64,000 nt of DNA from Lentzea aerocolonigenes (GCF_000974445.1 NZ_BBOJ01000014.1:372001-436000); one strand, 5' to 3'; numbered from the stretch's first letter, positions 27,701 through 35,844 are shown. Notes: generated by a model not told the origin, from the sequence alone. Numbers and translations: made by a program.

Positions 27701-28496
27701 GGCGAAGATCCTCGAACACGCCTCGCGCCCGTTGCCGGCCGCGGGCCAGCTCGGCCGCTACGTCAGCATCAACGGCACCGGCGAGCACTACACGGGCCTC
27801 ACCTCCGTGCCGCCGCTGCCCAACTACCGCTACGAGGGCGTGGCGGGACAGCCGGTGTCACCGACGGAGCCGAACACGCAACGGCTGTACTCGTGCAAGT
27901 CGGGCACCGACCACTTCAGCTCGACCGCGGCGGACTGCGAGGGCGCGACGCTGATCGGTGAGACCGGCGCGGTCTACTCCGTGAAGCCGGTCAACATCCC
28001 CACCGTCGAGCTCAACCTGTGCGTGGTCAACGCCGACCGGTTCACGTCCCTGGCGTCCGACTGCGAGGGCCAGACCAAGGTCAAGCGCCTGGGTTACCTG
28101 CGGGCTTACGCACCGCTGGTCCGCTACCTCACCACGCAGTTCCCCTGGGACCACTGGAGCACCACCCAGGGCGTGCTGCCCGGCTACAAGTCGGAGGGCG
28201 TCCTGGGCTACCTCGCCATGACCGGTGAGCCGGGCACCACGACGCTCTGGGTGTGCCGCGAGGGCACCGACACCTTCAGCTCGCTGGACTCCACCTGCGG
28301 CGGCAAGCAGAAGATCGGCAGCGCGGGCAACATCTGGACCACCGCACCGGCCGACAAGCCGTCCAAGGAGCTGTTCCGCTGCCGTGCCAACGGAGTCGGC
28401 AACAGGTTCGACTCGTTGAGCTGCGAAGGCCACCCGGTCGAGCAGTCGCTCGGCTTCGTACTCGTGAGCCCGCCGGCCACCGCCGCGACGTTCTGA
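21759..28496 (+). CDS. Giant secreted protein with six LamG domains
   Basis: The 2245-residue protein has a signal peptide (hydrophobic AVAALLAVTMAATAVVV, about 20-36). A beta-rich N-terminal region (about 65-250) is followed by a DNRLRE-like module (about 285-490) and an Ig-like region (about 500-690). Six LamG/concanavalin-type domains begin near residues 701, 915, 1125, 1343, 1570 and 1786. Each has the typical strands W-x-F/L-D-E/G, FSVSAWVK, WTHLVGVYD and LYVNG. The last 250 residues carry four Cys-pair repeats (such as LYSCKSGTDHFSS..DCEG). Such proteins bind carbohydrates or surface partners outside the cell. The GTG start follows GGGGGA. The RHS gene starts 20 nt after its stop, so the two are one operon. 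Confidence 0.87.
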   Translation: MFNRRPAARQSCLRAPRNAVAALLAVTMAATAVVVTASAPQAPPVAVPITEAPDTGSALVAARAQGTEVEAISMRTSTREVFAQPNGQLKALLSAVPQRIQRDGKWLPIETALEPGSDGITPKATETGLTFSRGGTEEPLVRLRKDGKSFALTWPGTLPAPALDGPNATYTEVLPGVDLRMIARNDGYQQLIIVKNREAARHVERVRLGVKTDGLELKPAENGAFTMVDAAGAKVFEVPTSLMWDSKKQENPDAPRTDQQPVGVEIAADALTLVPHQGMLADSATVYPVYIDPAPHVGVNDGWTTVYDDGTNAMREGKHWNGYDTEAEKPEYWWIGVSPTARSGRAYGWNLKTRTYFQYNTSFLGSKDISSARLDVEVVHSPTCNVEHNHRLYQSRWDVDWNTNWNNQPADWGVISEISVPSVYSNCSGHKALSFTSPNFPAQIDKTGNSTFSIRAADEGNQDYWRKFDPGKTKLVIYYNGTPNTPEEPSTDLNLQACANCAGMPWVGDSTIQLRAKLSDPDGDQVNGIWDVYDDVVPGDPAKQNKRVFTSGPHGSGTTAAKDVPLSGVADDRLITWFVAASDGDKKGGYVIGPKQFRIDRTAPVNQPDVSSLAYPDDNRWHGGTTVPGAFTFTAKDADVDRFDYGWDDAMTNSVVANGLGGKATVTLTPPGDGPRDLFVRSRDKAGNPGPKRVHHIYVRAGSGAISQYTLDGNVNDSAYLGDRHGTTHGNVSYVSGPLGSALNLDGSGGHITAPTAVRTDASFSVSAWVKVDAVDGSWGTAVSQVGNETCGFCLRYEGGSRRWVFLMPHKDSITDNQVVFVRSTEEPTAGAWTHLTGVYDAGNSQLKLYVNGVLQGTSPGSPTPWNAASELRIGQSKAGSVSDTWWRGGIDEVRVYDRPLTDAEVRGEVRRDNVQAGHWRFEEDLATVARNSVTNGESAMLSGGVSFFEQRPQPKNHALRFDGTGQVRTTGPVVRTDKSFSVSGYVTLADTNGTMTVLSQDGPDSSGFVLQQKDGRWQFGMTEGNGSTAWNVLAQTAPGTAVANTPTHLAAVFDSVTKKASLYVNGGTPAESAAATKPFWDSAGAFVMGNDQQGAALRGDLDDVRVHSRALAADEVADIVKLDADPVRQWRLDGDGLDTSGYNGTASLGDQVSWGSGQSDNSDPKDLSLRISGVPGASLYASHVLDTSRNFSVSAWARLDKLVDGQSPTVLSQDGTTTSAFQLQATPDGHWAFAMFQTDQAGGGARHDRAIGAVAQLGVWTHLVGTYDAARDVMTLYVNGVEAATVAHPDAWNHPTGQFRIGRGLWDSKQADYFPGAIDDVEVHTRVLFADEIRDKAGRDLSLVHKWQFDEGTGTNAADSVGGKAGTLTNAAFGVGRLGNAATFNGTNAEVSTGAVVRTDQNFTVSAWVKMPEPCSANCKRVAVSQEGEHNSKFRLGFLKDRDHLGNWVFEMTEDDTDATKVTVAAVSAEVEDFTEWVHLVGVYDRAAKQVLLYVQGNRVGDGVVNSVWQANGGLQIGRAKLRSAPAERWAGSIDDVRFYTGALDNEGVFGLFRSYPEKDQPAATLPAADAGHWKLNDGSGTTAVDSSGRNNTMTFTGTAPTWIGGRNGAGVSLDGSTASAETAGPVIEDTSRSFTASAWVYAQAGVTGRRAVLAQDGTRMSAFSLSYDGDSGKWAVVQSSKDEDGAPSAVLLSTELAKTDRWTHLAVVHDAASKQLRLYVNGVLSAVNVGVVMWKADGPFVIGRNKVNGVKGSWFYRGIDDVRVFGSALTAGEVGKVHDDAPFNDSGLWKFDENSGNDSTWRNNTATTSGNASYVPGVIGNALKLDGSASAAAQWHGVNTRDSFTVEAWARLERDDKTYTVLGQNGTSVSTFVLQYRPESKRWVFAAPVQDSDQAPLVKAQSAEPAVTWRWTHLAGVYDHVAGQLRLYVDGKLAGSESARLWPSDGGMTIGKGRWQGKDADLFAGLVDEVRAVEGAVTEAKILEHASRPLPAAGQLGRYVSINGTGEHYTGLTSVPPLPNYRYEGVAGQPVSPTEPNTQRLYSCKSGTDHFSSTAADCEGATLIGETGAVYSVKPVNIPTVELNLCVVNADRFTSLASDCEGQTKVKRLGYLRAYAPLVRYLTTQFPWDHWSTTQGVLPGYKSEGVLGYLAMTGEPGTTTLWVCREGTDTFSSLDSTCGGKQKIGSAGNIWTTAPADKPSKELFRCRANGVGNRFDSLSCEGHPVEQSLGFVLVSPPATAATF

Positions 28497-28516
28497 CTTC
28501 TGGGGAGACGAACACC

Positions 28517-31500
28517 ATGAAACTGAAGCGCGCCCTCATGAGAGGGATGGCGGTCTGCCTGGCGCTGACCGCCGTCACCGCGACCGTCGAACAACAGGCG
28601 ATCGCCGCCCCCGGCCCGTCGGTCAACGCGCCGGACGTCCAGTCCGTGCCCGTCACCAACGGCTCCCTCGCGTCCCGCGGCCCCGACGAGGCAACGTCGC
28701 GAGCGCTGTCGGGCAACCAGCCGGCGGCGAGCAGCACACCGGGCGGTGGTTCCTTCGCCGCCACACCGTTCTCCGCATCGGCGTCGTGGGAGGTGTCGAA
28801 GCAGAGCGGTGACTTCAGCTGGTCGTACCCGCTTCGGGTGCCGCCGGCGCCGGGCGGCTTCGTCCCCTCACTGGGCCTGTCGTACCGATCGTCCGCTGTG
28901 GACGGTCTGACGTCGGCGACGAACAACCAGCCGTCGTGGATCGGCGACGGCTGGGACCTGTCGGCCGGCTACGTCGAACGCGCCTACGGTGCCTGTGCCA
29001 CCGACACCGAGGGCGGTACGACACCGCCCAAGACCGGCGATCTCTGCTGGCGCAGCGACAACGCCACGGCGTCGTTCGGCAGCAAGGGCGGCATGCTGAT
29101 CAAGGACGACCAGTCCGGTGCCTGGCGCATGAAGCAGGACGACCGATCCCGCATCGAGCGGCTGTCGACCGCTGGCAACGGCGATCGCTTCAACGAGTCG
29201 TGGAAGATCACGACGGTCGACGGCACGCAGTACTTCTTCGGCTCCCGGGTCGACTCGAAGTCGACCTGGACCGTGCCGGTGTTCGGTGACGACGCCGGGG
29301 AACCGTGCCACGAAAGCACTTTCGAGGCGTCCTCGTGCGACCGGGCGTGGCGCTGGAACCTCGACAAGGCCATCGACCCGCGCGGCAACGTGATCCTCTA
29401 CAACTACGACACCGAGACCAACAAGTACGGCAAGAACCTGACGGACACGGCCGTTGCGTACGTGCGTGCCGGCACGTTGAAGTCGATCGAGTACGGCCTG
29501 CGCGACGACGTGAACGCCCCGGCCGCGGGTCGTGTCGAGTTCGGCCTGGCCGACCGCTGCGTCAAGAGCAGTGAGTGCACCTTCGCCAAGAAGGAGAACT
29601 GGCCGGACGCCGCGGTGTCGGAGAACTGCGATGCCGCCACCTGCAAGGACAAGTACAGCCCGACGTTCTGGTCGACCAAGCGCCTGTCGACGATCACCAC
29701 GCAGGTGCGCAGCGGTGACGGCTACCAGAACGTCGACCGCTGGACGTTGCAGCACGAGTTCCCCAAGACCGATGACGCCTACCAGGCCGCCCTGTGGCTG
29801 AAGAGCATCCAGCACACCGGTCTCGTCGGCGGTGAGATCCCGCTGCCGGAGGTGACGTTCGAAGGCGGCAAGAAGCCGAACCGCGTCGACACGCCGACCG
29901 GAATCGGTCCGCTGAACCGCTACCGCGTCACCGGTGTGGTGTCCGAGGCCGGCGGCGTCACGCAGGTCAAGTACGCGGAGCCGGACTGCGTGCCGGGCAC
30001 CTCGATGCCCACCAACCCCGAGTCCAACACCCTTCGCTGCTACCCCGTGAAGTGGACGCCGGACAACGGTGTGGAGCGCGAGGACTACTTCCACAAGTAC
30101 GTCGTCGAGTCGGTCTCGACGTCCGACCGCGTCGCGGCGAGCGCCGAACAGCTCGTCCGCTACGAGTACCTGGACGGTGCCGCCTGGCGGTACGACACAT
30201 CGGAGTTCAGCAAGGACGACAAGAGGACTTGGAAGGAGTTCCGCGGCTACGGGCGGGTGCGCACCCGCATCGGCAGCGAGAACGACGCTGCCGGTCCGGT
30301 CACGATGACCGAGGAGCGCTTCTACCGCGGCATGCACGGCGACAGGTTGCCGAACAACGGCACCCGCTCCGTGAACGTCACCGACTCGGAGGGCGGCGGA
30401 CGCGAGGACTCGGACTGGCTGCAAGGAATCAAGTTCGAAAGCCAGGGACACGACGGCACCGGGGAGAGCGTTCTCGCCAAGACGATCTCGACGCCGACCT
30501 GGGCCGGTCCCACTTCGACCCGCGGTGCGTACAAGGCGTACTGGGTGGGCGCGGGATCTTCGACCAGCTACACCGCACTCCGCGCGGGAGGGTGGCGGAT
30601 CACGAAGGTCGAGAACACCTACGACGACCACGGCCAGATCGTCCGGACCAACGATCTCGGCGATCTCGGTGTGGCGACGGACGACCGGTGCACCAGGACG
30701 TCCTACGCGCAAAACGAGGCCAAATGGATGTGGTCCTACCCCTCGCAGAGCGAGACGGTCGGCGTCCACTGCGGAGCGGAGGCGTTGTTCCCCGACGACG
30801 CGCTCGTGGGTTCACGGGTCGCTTATGACGGGCGTCAACCCGGCGAGGCACCGATGTCCGGCATGGTCACCAAGCAGGAGGTGTTGTCGGCGCGGCCCGC
30901 TTCCGGGCCCGTTTTCGAGACGGTGTCGACGAGCAGCTTCGACGACTACGGACGGCCGCTTGCGGTCGCGGACGCGCTGGGCAACACGGCCCGTACCGCC
31001 TACACCCCGGCTTCAGGAGGCCCGCTGACCGGAACCACGGTCACCGACGCCGCAGGCCACGTCACCACGTCGACGTTCGAGCCTGCGTGGGGTCTGCTGA
31101 CCAAGTCCGTCGACGCGAACGGGAACACCACGGAGGCCACGTTCGACCCGATCGGTCGCTCGACGCAGGTCTGGCACCCGAACCGGCCCCGTGAGGAGTT
31201 CTCCGACCGTCCCAGCCAGACTTTCGCCTACGACGTTCAGCGCGATGCTCCTACCTCTGTGACCACCACCCAGGTGAACGCGAACGGCAACTACCTGGCT
31301 CAGACGACTGTCTACGACGGGCTGTACCGGGTCAGGCAGGTGCAGACCCCGACAGACGGTGGCCGCTTGGTGGCGGACACGAGGTACGACTCCCAGGGGC
31401 GTGTGGTCCGCTCCACGCAACCGTTCTTCAACGCAGGGGCGGTGGACAAGAACCTGCTGATGTTCTCCGAGTCCGACGTGCCGGGGCTGACGCGCAGTGA

Positions 31501-34500
31501 GTTCGACGCGTCGGGCAGGCCGAAGCACTCGATCTTCCAGGGCGGCGGCCAGGAGAAGTGGCGATCCACCATCGCCTACGGAGGAGACCGGACCGACGTC
31601 ACGCCGCCACAGGGAGGCACGCCGACGACGACCATCACGGACGCGCGCGGCCTCGTGACGGAACTCTGGCAGTACAAGGGATCTGCCGCGGCCGGTGACC
31701 ACGAGACCTCCAGGTACGGGTACACCCGAGCGGGTCTGCTCGCCTCCACGACCGACGCGATGGGCAACAGCTGGCGCTGGAGCTACGACCTGCGAGGGCG
31801 CCGCACGAAGTCCGAGGACGTCGACAAGGGAACGACCACGACGACCTACGACGCAGCAAGCCGCGTCGCGTCGGTCACGGACGCCCGTGGAACGACCCTG
31901 ACTTACGCGTATGACGCTTTGGGGCGCAACACGACGGTGAAGTCCGGCGCGACCGTGTTGCAGGAGTCCAAGTACGACACCGCCCAGTACGGCAAGGGGC
32001 TTCTGGAAAGCGCCACGCGGTACGTGAACGGCCAGGCGTACGTCAACCGGGTCAAGGCTTACACGTCGTTGAACAAGCCGATGTCCACAGAGACCGAGAT
32101 CCCGGCCGCCGAAGGTCCGTTGAAGGGCATCTACAAGACCAGCTACGTCTACAAGCCCAACGGCAATGTGGCGAGTGAGACGCTCGGTGCGGTTGCCGCG
32201 GCCGGTATCGCTTCCGAAACCGTCCTGCACGAGTACGACAACTTCGGTCGCCAGGTGAAGACGTCCGGTGGTCTCAGCGGTGCCGGCACGGACACGTTGG
32301 TCAACAGCACCCTCTACACCCGTCTGGGCGAGATGTACCGGCTCGAGTTGGGCACGGTGGGCAAGCGGACGTGGTTGTCGTACTACTACGACGACAACAC
32401 ACGCAGAATGAACCGCTACATTGTGGACGCTGAGGTGGCGTCCCCGATGCAGGCCGACGTCAACTACTCCTACGACGCCGTCGGCAACATCCTGTCGAGC
32501 ACCGACGCTCCCGCGGGCCAGGCGGCGGACAGGCAGTGCTTCCGTTACGACCACCTGCGTCGGCTGACCACCGCGTGGACGCCTTCAGGCACTTGCACGG
32601 CGGATCCGGCGGTGGGGGCCCTCGCGGGACCGGCGCCGTACTGGCACTCGTACGCCTACGACGCGTCAGGAAACAGGACGGCGGAGGTTCAGCATGCGGC
32701 GTCGGGCGATCTGACGCGCACCTACACCTATCCTGCCGCCGGGTCACCGCGGCCGCACGCGGTCGGGTCGGTGACCACGACAGGTCCCGGCGTGAACCAG
32801 GTCGACCAGTTCACGTACGACGAGACCGGGAACACTGCGACTCGCAAGGTGGCTGGAGGGAACCAGACGCTCGACTGGGACGCCGAAGGCCGTGTGGTCA
32901 AGGTGACCGATGGTACGAACGTCTCAGAATTCCTCTACGACGCTGACGGAACGCGGTTGATCCGGCGTGCCTCCGATGCGACCACGTTGTACGTCGGTGC
33001 TCAGGAGGTCCGCCTCGCGAAGGGGGCGACGACCCCGACCGTGACGCGGTACTACACGCACAACGGCAAGACCGTCGCGATGCGCGAGGGAAAGACCAAG
33101 CTCACGTGGCTCGCCGGCGACTACCAGGGCACGACCCAGCTCTCCGTGGACAAGGCGACGATGCAGGTGCAGCGCAAGAGGCAGCTGCCGTTCGGCGGCT
33201 CCCGTGGCGCTGCGTCGGCCATTCCAGGTGAACGAGGGTTCGTCGGCGGTACCAACGACGCCTCCACCGGGCTGGTGCACATCGGCGCCCGGCAGTACGA
33301 CGCGACGCTCGGCAAGTTCCTGTCCGCTGACCCGATCATGAGCGCCGGCGATCCGCAGCAGTGGAACGCGTACGCGTACGGCAACAACAGCCCGATCACC
33401 TTCAGCGACCCGACCGGCGAGCACTACTGCGACAGCCACGTCTGCCGCGGCGACCCCGGCTACGTCGACAGGTGCGCGAACTGCATCAAGGACAGTGAAC
33501 TGGGTGGTGGCGACAAGGCCACCTACAACAACGGCACTACGGCGATGACCGGGGTCCGGGGTGAGCAGTACATCAACGGCATCGTCTACCCGAAGCTGAA
33601 CAAGGCCCCGTCGGCTCACGCGGTGGCGAAGAAGATCGATGCCCAGTTGAAGAACTACCGGCGAGATCAACCGACCTACTACCCGCCGGAGGAAGATCTC
33701 GTCAACCGCATCCTCGCGATGTGCGACTCCGATCGCGAGTTCTGCGGTGACCTGTTCGACTGGGCGTACGGCGCCCAGTTGCGCGGCTACACCGAGAACG
33801 AGTCCGTGATGGGTGGCGGCAACAGCGGCGGGATCGACCGCGTTGAACTGGGCCAGCGCTGGGGTATCGGCAAGTACGCGACCAAGGCTTCGCCCGAGTC
33901 CTTCAAACCCGGTTTCAACGGGAAGCAGGACACCCGGAACCCGAAGGGCGTCACCTGCAACTGCTTCCCCGCCGGTACGTCCGTGTCGACGGAGAGCGGG
34001 GCGAAGCCGATCGAGCAGATCGAGGTCGGTGACCGCGTCTGGGCGCGAAACCTGATCACGGGCAAGTCCGAGCTGCGCACGGTGGTCGGCCTGTTCAACA
34101 AGCAGGCGGGCACTTTGCTGACCATCGTGGCGGGCGGTGTCCAGGTGCAGGTCACGCCGGAACATCCGTTCTGGGTTCCCGGCAAGGGATGGGTCAACGC
34201 GGGTCAGCTGCAGGCCGGTGACCGGCTGACGTCGTTGACCGGCCCTGACGTCGAGATCAGCTCCATCACCTCGAACACGGCGGGCACCACCGTCTACAAC
34301 TTCGAGGTCGAAGGACTCCACAACTACTACATCAGCGAGTCCCAGCTCCTCGTACACAACTGTGCTGCGAAGAAGAAGGGGAAGCAGCGGTGGGACGACG
34401 AGGATGAATATGACGGCTACAACACCCCAGGAGACAACCAGAGGCAGAACAGGCAGGCGGCCGACGCGATCAGGACGGGCGAGCGCAGCATCGGCCGAAC

Positions 34501-34600
34501 GCTGACCGACAAGGAGAAGCGGCGGGTTCACGACGAAATCACCGGACAGGGCCTGACCTACCACCAGATCGTCGAAACCGTTGAGACCCTGTTCGGATGA
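28517..34600 (+). CDS. Secreted RHS-repeat polymorphic toxin with Hint domain and variable C-terminal tail
   Basis: The 2027-residue protein has a signal peptide (1-32), an SpvB/TcdB-like beta-propeller part (about 90-650) and YD/RHS repeats from about 790 to 1590. The RHS core motif GKFLSADPI..NAYAYGNNSPITFSDPTG spans about 1600-1635, where the encapsulating shell usually ends. A Hint (intein-like) autoprotease domain spans about 1814-1950: it starts NCFPAGTSV, contains TPEHPFWV and ends LLVHNC. The last 77 residues (KKKGKQRW to VETLFG) are the predicted effector, with the motif RRVHDEITGQGLTYHQIV. The ATG at 28517 has GGGGAG upstream. The stop overlaps the next gene by 4 nt. This order is that of polymorphic toxins used against competitors. 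The toxin activity itself is not recognisable. Confidence 0.88.
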   Translation: MKLKRALMRGMAVCLALTAVTATVEQQAIAAPGPSVNAPDVQSVPVTNGSLASRGPDEATSRALSGNQPAASSTPGGGSFAATPFSASASWEVSKQSGDFSWSYPLRVPPAPGGFVPSLGLSYRSSAVDGLTSATNNQPSWIGDGWDLSAGYVERAYGACATDTEGGTTPPKTGDLCWRSDNATASFGSKGGMLIKDDQSGAWRMKQDDRSRIERLSTAGNGDRFNESWKITTVDGTQYFFGSRVDSKSTWTVPVFGDDAGEPCHESTFEASSCDRAWRWNLDKAIDPRGNVILYNYDTETNKYGKNLTDTAVAYVRAGTLKSIEYGLRDDVNAPAAGRVEFGLADRCVKSSECTFAKKENWPDAAVSENCDAATCKDKYSPTFWSTKRLSTITTQVRSGDGYQNVDRWTLQHEFPKTDDAYQAALWLKSIQHTGLVGGEIPLPEVTFEGGKKPNRVDTPTGIGPLNRYRVTGVVSEAGGVTQVKYAEPDCVPGTSMPTNPESNTLRCYPVKWTPDNGVEREDYFHKYVVESVSTSDRVAASAEQLVRYEYLDGAAWRYDTSEFSKDDKRTWKEFRGYGRVRTRIGSENDAAGPVTMTEERFYRGMHGDRLPNNGTRSVNVTDSEGGGREDSDWLQGIKFESQGHDGTGESVLAKTISTPTWAGPTSTRGAYKAYWVGAGSSTSYTALRAGGWRITKVENTYDDHGQIVRTNDLGDLGVATDDRCTRTSYAQNEAKWMWSYPSQSETVGVHCGAEALFPDDALVGSRVAYDGRQPGEAPMSGMVTKQEVLSARPASGPVFETVSTSSFDDYGRPLAVADALGNTARTAYTPASGGPLTGTTVTDAAGHVTTSTFEPAWGLLTKSVDANGNTTEATFDPIGRSTQVWHPNRPREEFSDRPSQTFAYDVQRDAPTSVTTTQVNANGNYLAQTTVYDGLYRVRQVQTPTDGGRLVADTRYDSQGRVVRSTQPFFNAGAVDKNLLMFSESDVPGLTRSEFDASGRPKHSIFQGGGQEKWRSTIAYGGDRTDVTPPQGGTPTTTITDARGLVTELWQYKGSAAAGDHETSRYGYTRAGLLASTTDAMGNSWRWSYDLRGRRTKSEDVDKGTTTTTYDAASRVASVTDARGTTLTYAYDALGRNTTVKSGATVLQESKYDTAQYGKGLLESATRYVNGQAYVNRVKAYTSLNKPMSTETEIPAAEGPLKGIYKTSYVYKPNGNVASETLGAVAAAGIASETVLHEYDNFGRQVKTSGGLSGAGTDTLVNSTLYTRLGEMYRLELGTVGKRTWLSYYYDDNTRRMNRYIVDAEVASPMQADVNYSYDAVGNILSSTDAPAGQAADRQCFRYDHLRRLTTAWTPSGTCTADPAVGALAGPAPYWHSYAYDASGNRTAEVQHAASGDLTRTYTYPAAGSPRPHAVGSVTTTGPGVNQVDQFTYDETGNTATRKVAGGNQTLDWDAEGRVVKVTDGTNVSEFLYDADGTRLIRRASDATTLYVGAQEVRLAKGATTPTVTRYYTHNGKTVAMREGKTKLTWLAGDYQGTTQLSVDKATMQVQRKRQLPFGGSRGAASAIPGERGFVGGTNDASTGLVHIGARQYDATLGKFLSADPIMSAGDPQQWNAYAYGNNSPITFSDPTGEHYCDSHVCRGDPGYVDRCANCIKDSELGGGDKATYNNGTTAMTGVRGEQYINGIVYPKLNKAPSAHAVAKKIDAQLKNYRRDQPTYYPPEEDLVNRILAMCDSDREFCGDLFDWAYGAQLRGYTENESVMGGGNSGGIDRVELGQRWGIGKYATKASPESFKPGFNGKQDTRNPKGVTCNCFPAGTSVSTESGAKPIEQIEVGDRVWARNLITGKSELRTVVGLFNKQAGTLLTIVAGGVQVQVTPEHPFWVPGKGWVNAGQLQAGDRLTSLTGPDVEISSITSNTAGTTVYNFEVEGLHNYYISESQLLVHNCAAKKKGKQRWDDEDEYDGYNTPGDNQRQNRQAADAIRTGERSIGRTLTDKEKRRVHDEITGQGLTYHQIVETVETLFG

Positions 34601-35133
34601 GTGAAGACCCGACGAAAGGCGCGCTGTCCGTGATCGAGGCAGCGCGCCGGTCCTTGGAGAAGCTGATCGGCGAGCGGTGGCACGCTCTCGGGCGTGCCGC
34701 CGACCTCGTCTGGCTTGAGTTCGGCCCGCGTCGCGATGTGGTCGACCACCGAGGTGAAACCCGCGAGGTGGGCGAGTACGCACTGCACGTGCAGTGCCCG
34801 TGGCGGGTGCTCGACGAGGACCAGCTCGTCACCGGCTCCGCCGACATCTACCGTCCGCGGCCGGGCTGGACCGGTGACGGTGACTTCGACTGGGGCGTGC
34901 AAGGCGCCACCAGGTTCGATGTTCGAGCCGGGAAGCTGAGAGCGTACCTGGCCGACGAGCCGGTCGTCGTGACGTCTGTCGAGGTCACTGCATGGGGTGA
35001 CCTGGTCATTTCGCTCTCACACGGCTTCCGGATCGACGTGTTGAGGACCGGTTCGGTGCGGGAGGAGGACTGGCGGTTCTTCCGGCCGTACCGCGATGAC
35101 GAACACGTGGTCGTGTTCGAGCCTCGCCGCTGA
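34597..35133 (+). CDS. Candidate immunity protein for the RHS toxin
   Basis: The 178-residue soluble protein has no signal peptide or TM helix. It mixes helices at the N-terminus with beta strands (GEYALHVQCPWRVL, VTGSADIYRP) and has many Trp and Asp/Glu residues. It starts inside the stop codon of the toxin gene (ATGA overlap), which is the usual place for a cognate immunity gene. I know this sequence type only as a hypothetical protein. It is the last gene of the module; the next gene belongs to the conserved backbone. Confidence 0.65.
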   Translation: MSEDPTKGALSVIEAARRSLEKLIGERWHALGRAADLVWLEFGPRRDVVDHRGETREVGEYALHVQCPWRVLDEDQLVTGSADIYRPRPGWTGDGDFDWGVQGATRFDVRAGKLRAYLADEPVVVTSVEVTAWGDLVISLSHGFRIDVLRTGSVREEDWRFFRPYRDDEHVVVFEPRR

Positions 35134-35223
35134 ACCCGGCAAACCACCCGTAGGCGTCTGAGCACGCCGCACCGGGCACTGGCAGGATGGAACGATCAGC
35201 GCGTCGCGACAGAGGTGGTCCCT

Positions 35224-35748
35224 GTGACGAGTCCGTTCGCCAGCTCGAACCGGCCCGGTGTCCCGCCCCGCCTGCCCACCCCTCCGACGGGGTGGCCCAT
35301 CGGCTCGTACGCCACGTACGAGGAAGCGCAGCGTGCCGTCGACTTCCTCGCCGTCGAGGACTTCCCGGTGCAGGACGTCATGATCGTCGGCGTGGACCTG
35401 ATGCTCGTCGAACGCATCACCGGGAAGCTCACCTGGGGGCGCGTTCTGGCGACCGGTGCGGCCAGCGGTGCCTGGTTCGGGTTGTTCGTCGGTCTGCTGC
35501 TCACCCTTTTCAGCACCGAGCCCGGGGTCACGATCGGGCCCGTGCTGACCGGTCTGATCACCGGTGTGTTCTTCGGGCTGGTCTTCGCGGCGGTCGGGTA
35601 CGGGTCGGCTCGTGGCAAGCGGGACTTCCAGTCGGCCAGTCAGCTGGTGGCCGGCCGGTACGACGTGCTTTGTCACCCGAAGTCGGCCGAGAAGGGGCGT
35701 GACCTGCTCGCCAAGCTGGCGATGAGGCCCGTCAACCCCGGCAGCTGA
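35224..35748 (+). CDS. General-stress-type membrane protein (Rv1234-like)
   Basis: The 174-residue product has the GSP17M-like N-terminal domain (GSYATYEEAQRAVDFLAVED followed by FPVQDVMIVG) and two TM helices in the middle (ATGAASGAWFGLFVGLLLTL and VLTGLITGVFFGLVFAAVGY). The C-terminal tail is cytoplasmic and basic. GTG at 35224 is preferred because AGAGGTGG lies 5 nt before it; an upstream GTG at 35215 is part of that Shine-Dalgarno sequence. The same gene precedes lpqY in mycobacteria. Confidence 0.85.
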   Translation: MTSPFASSNRPGVPPRLPTPPTGWPIGSYATYEEAQRAVDFLAVEDFPVQDVMIVGVDLMLVERITGKLTWGRVLATGAASGAWFGLFVGLLLTLFSTEPGVTIGPVLTGLITGVFFGLVFAAVGYGSARGKRDFQSASQLVAGRYDVLCHPKSAEKGRDLLAKLAMRPVNPGS

Positions 35749-35783
35749 CCCCTGAAAAACGCTCAGTTCGGCCAACGATCGAT

Positions 35784-35804
35784 AACGATTGGTTCTGAAT
35801 CGTT
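35784..35804. promoter_or_regulatory. Inverted repeat upstream of lpqY (candidate operator)
   Basis: AACGATT-GGTTCTG-AATCGTT has 7-bp perfect arms. It lies 11 bp upstream of the -35 element of the lpqY promoter and follows another partial copy of the half-site (AACGATCG). A sugar-responsive regulator is a plausible ligand. Confidence 0.5.
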
Positions 35805-35815
35805 GCTCCTCTTGG

Positions 35816-35844
35816 TTGCGGCTCCTGATCACCGGGCCTAGGTT
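35816..35844 (+). promoter_or_regulatory. SigA-type promoter of the lpqY-sugABC operon
   Basis: TTGCGG (35816-35821) and TAGGTT (35839-35844) are separated by 17 bp. Transcription would start near 35851, giving a leader of about 90 nt that ends in the strong GGAGG site before lpqY. Confidence 0.5.

Noticed and set aside
24333-27788. 1151-residue open frame antisense to the LamG gene
   Set aside because: It is the mirror of a GC-rich gene with strong third-position bias; its composition (Arg, Val, His, Asp-rich, no domain) is that of a shadow frame.
21759-28496. Repetitive DNA as a possible CRISPR or tandem repeat
   Set aside because: Repeats are protein-level LamG modules 210-228 residues long with diverged DNA; no short identical repeats with spacers are present anywhere in the window.
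28253-28516. Upstream extension of the RHS gene frame
   Set aside because: It lies inside the LamG coding sequence; the ATG at 28517 has a ribosome site and begins a normal signal peptide.
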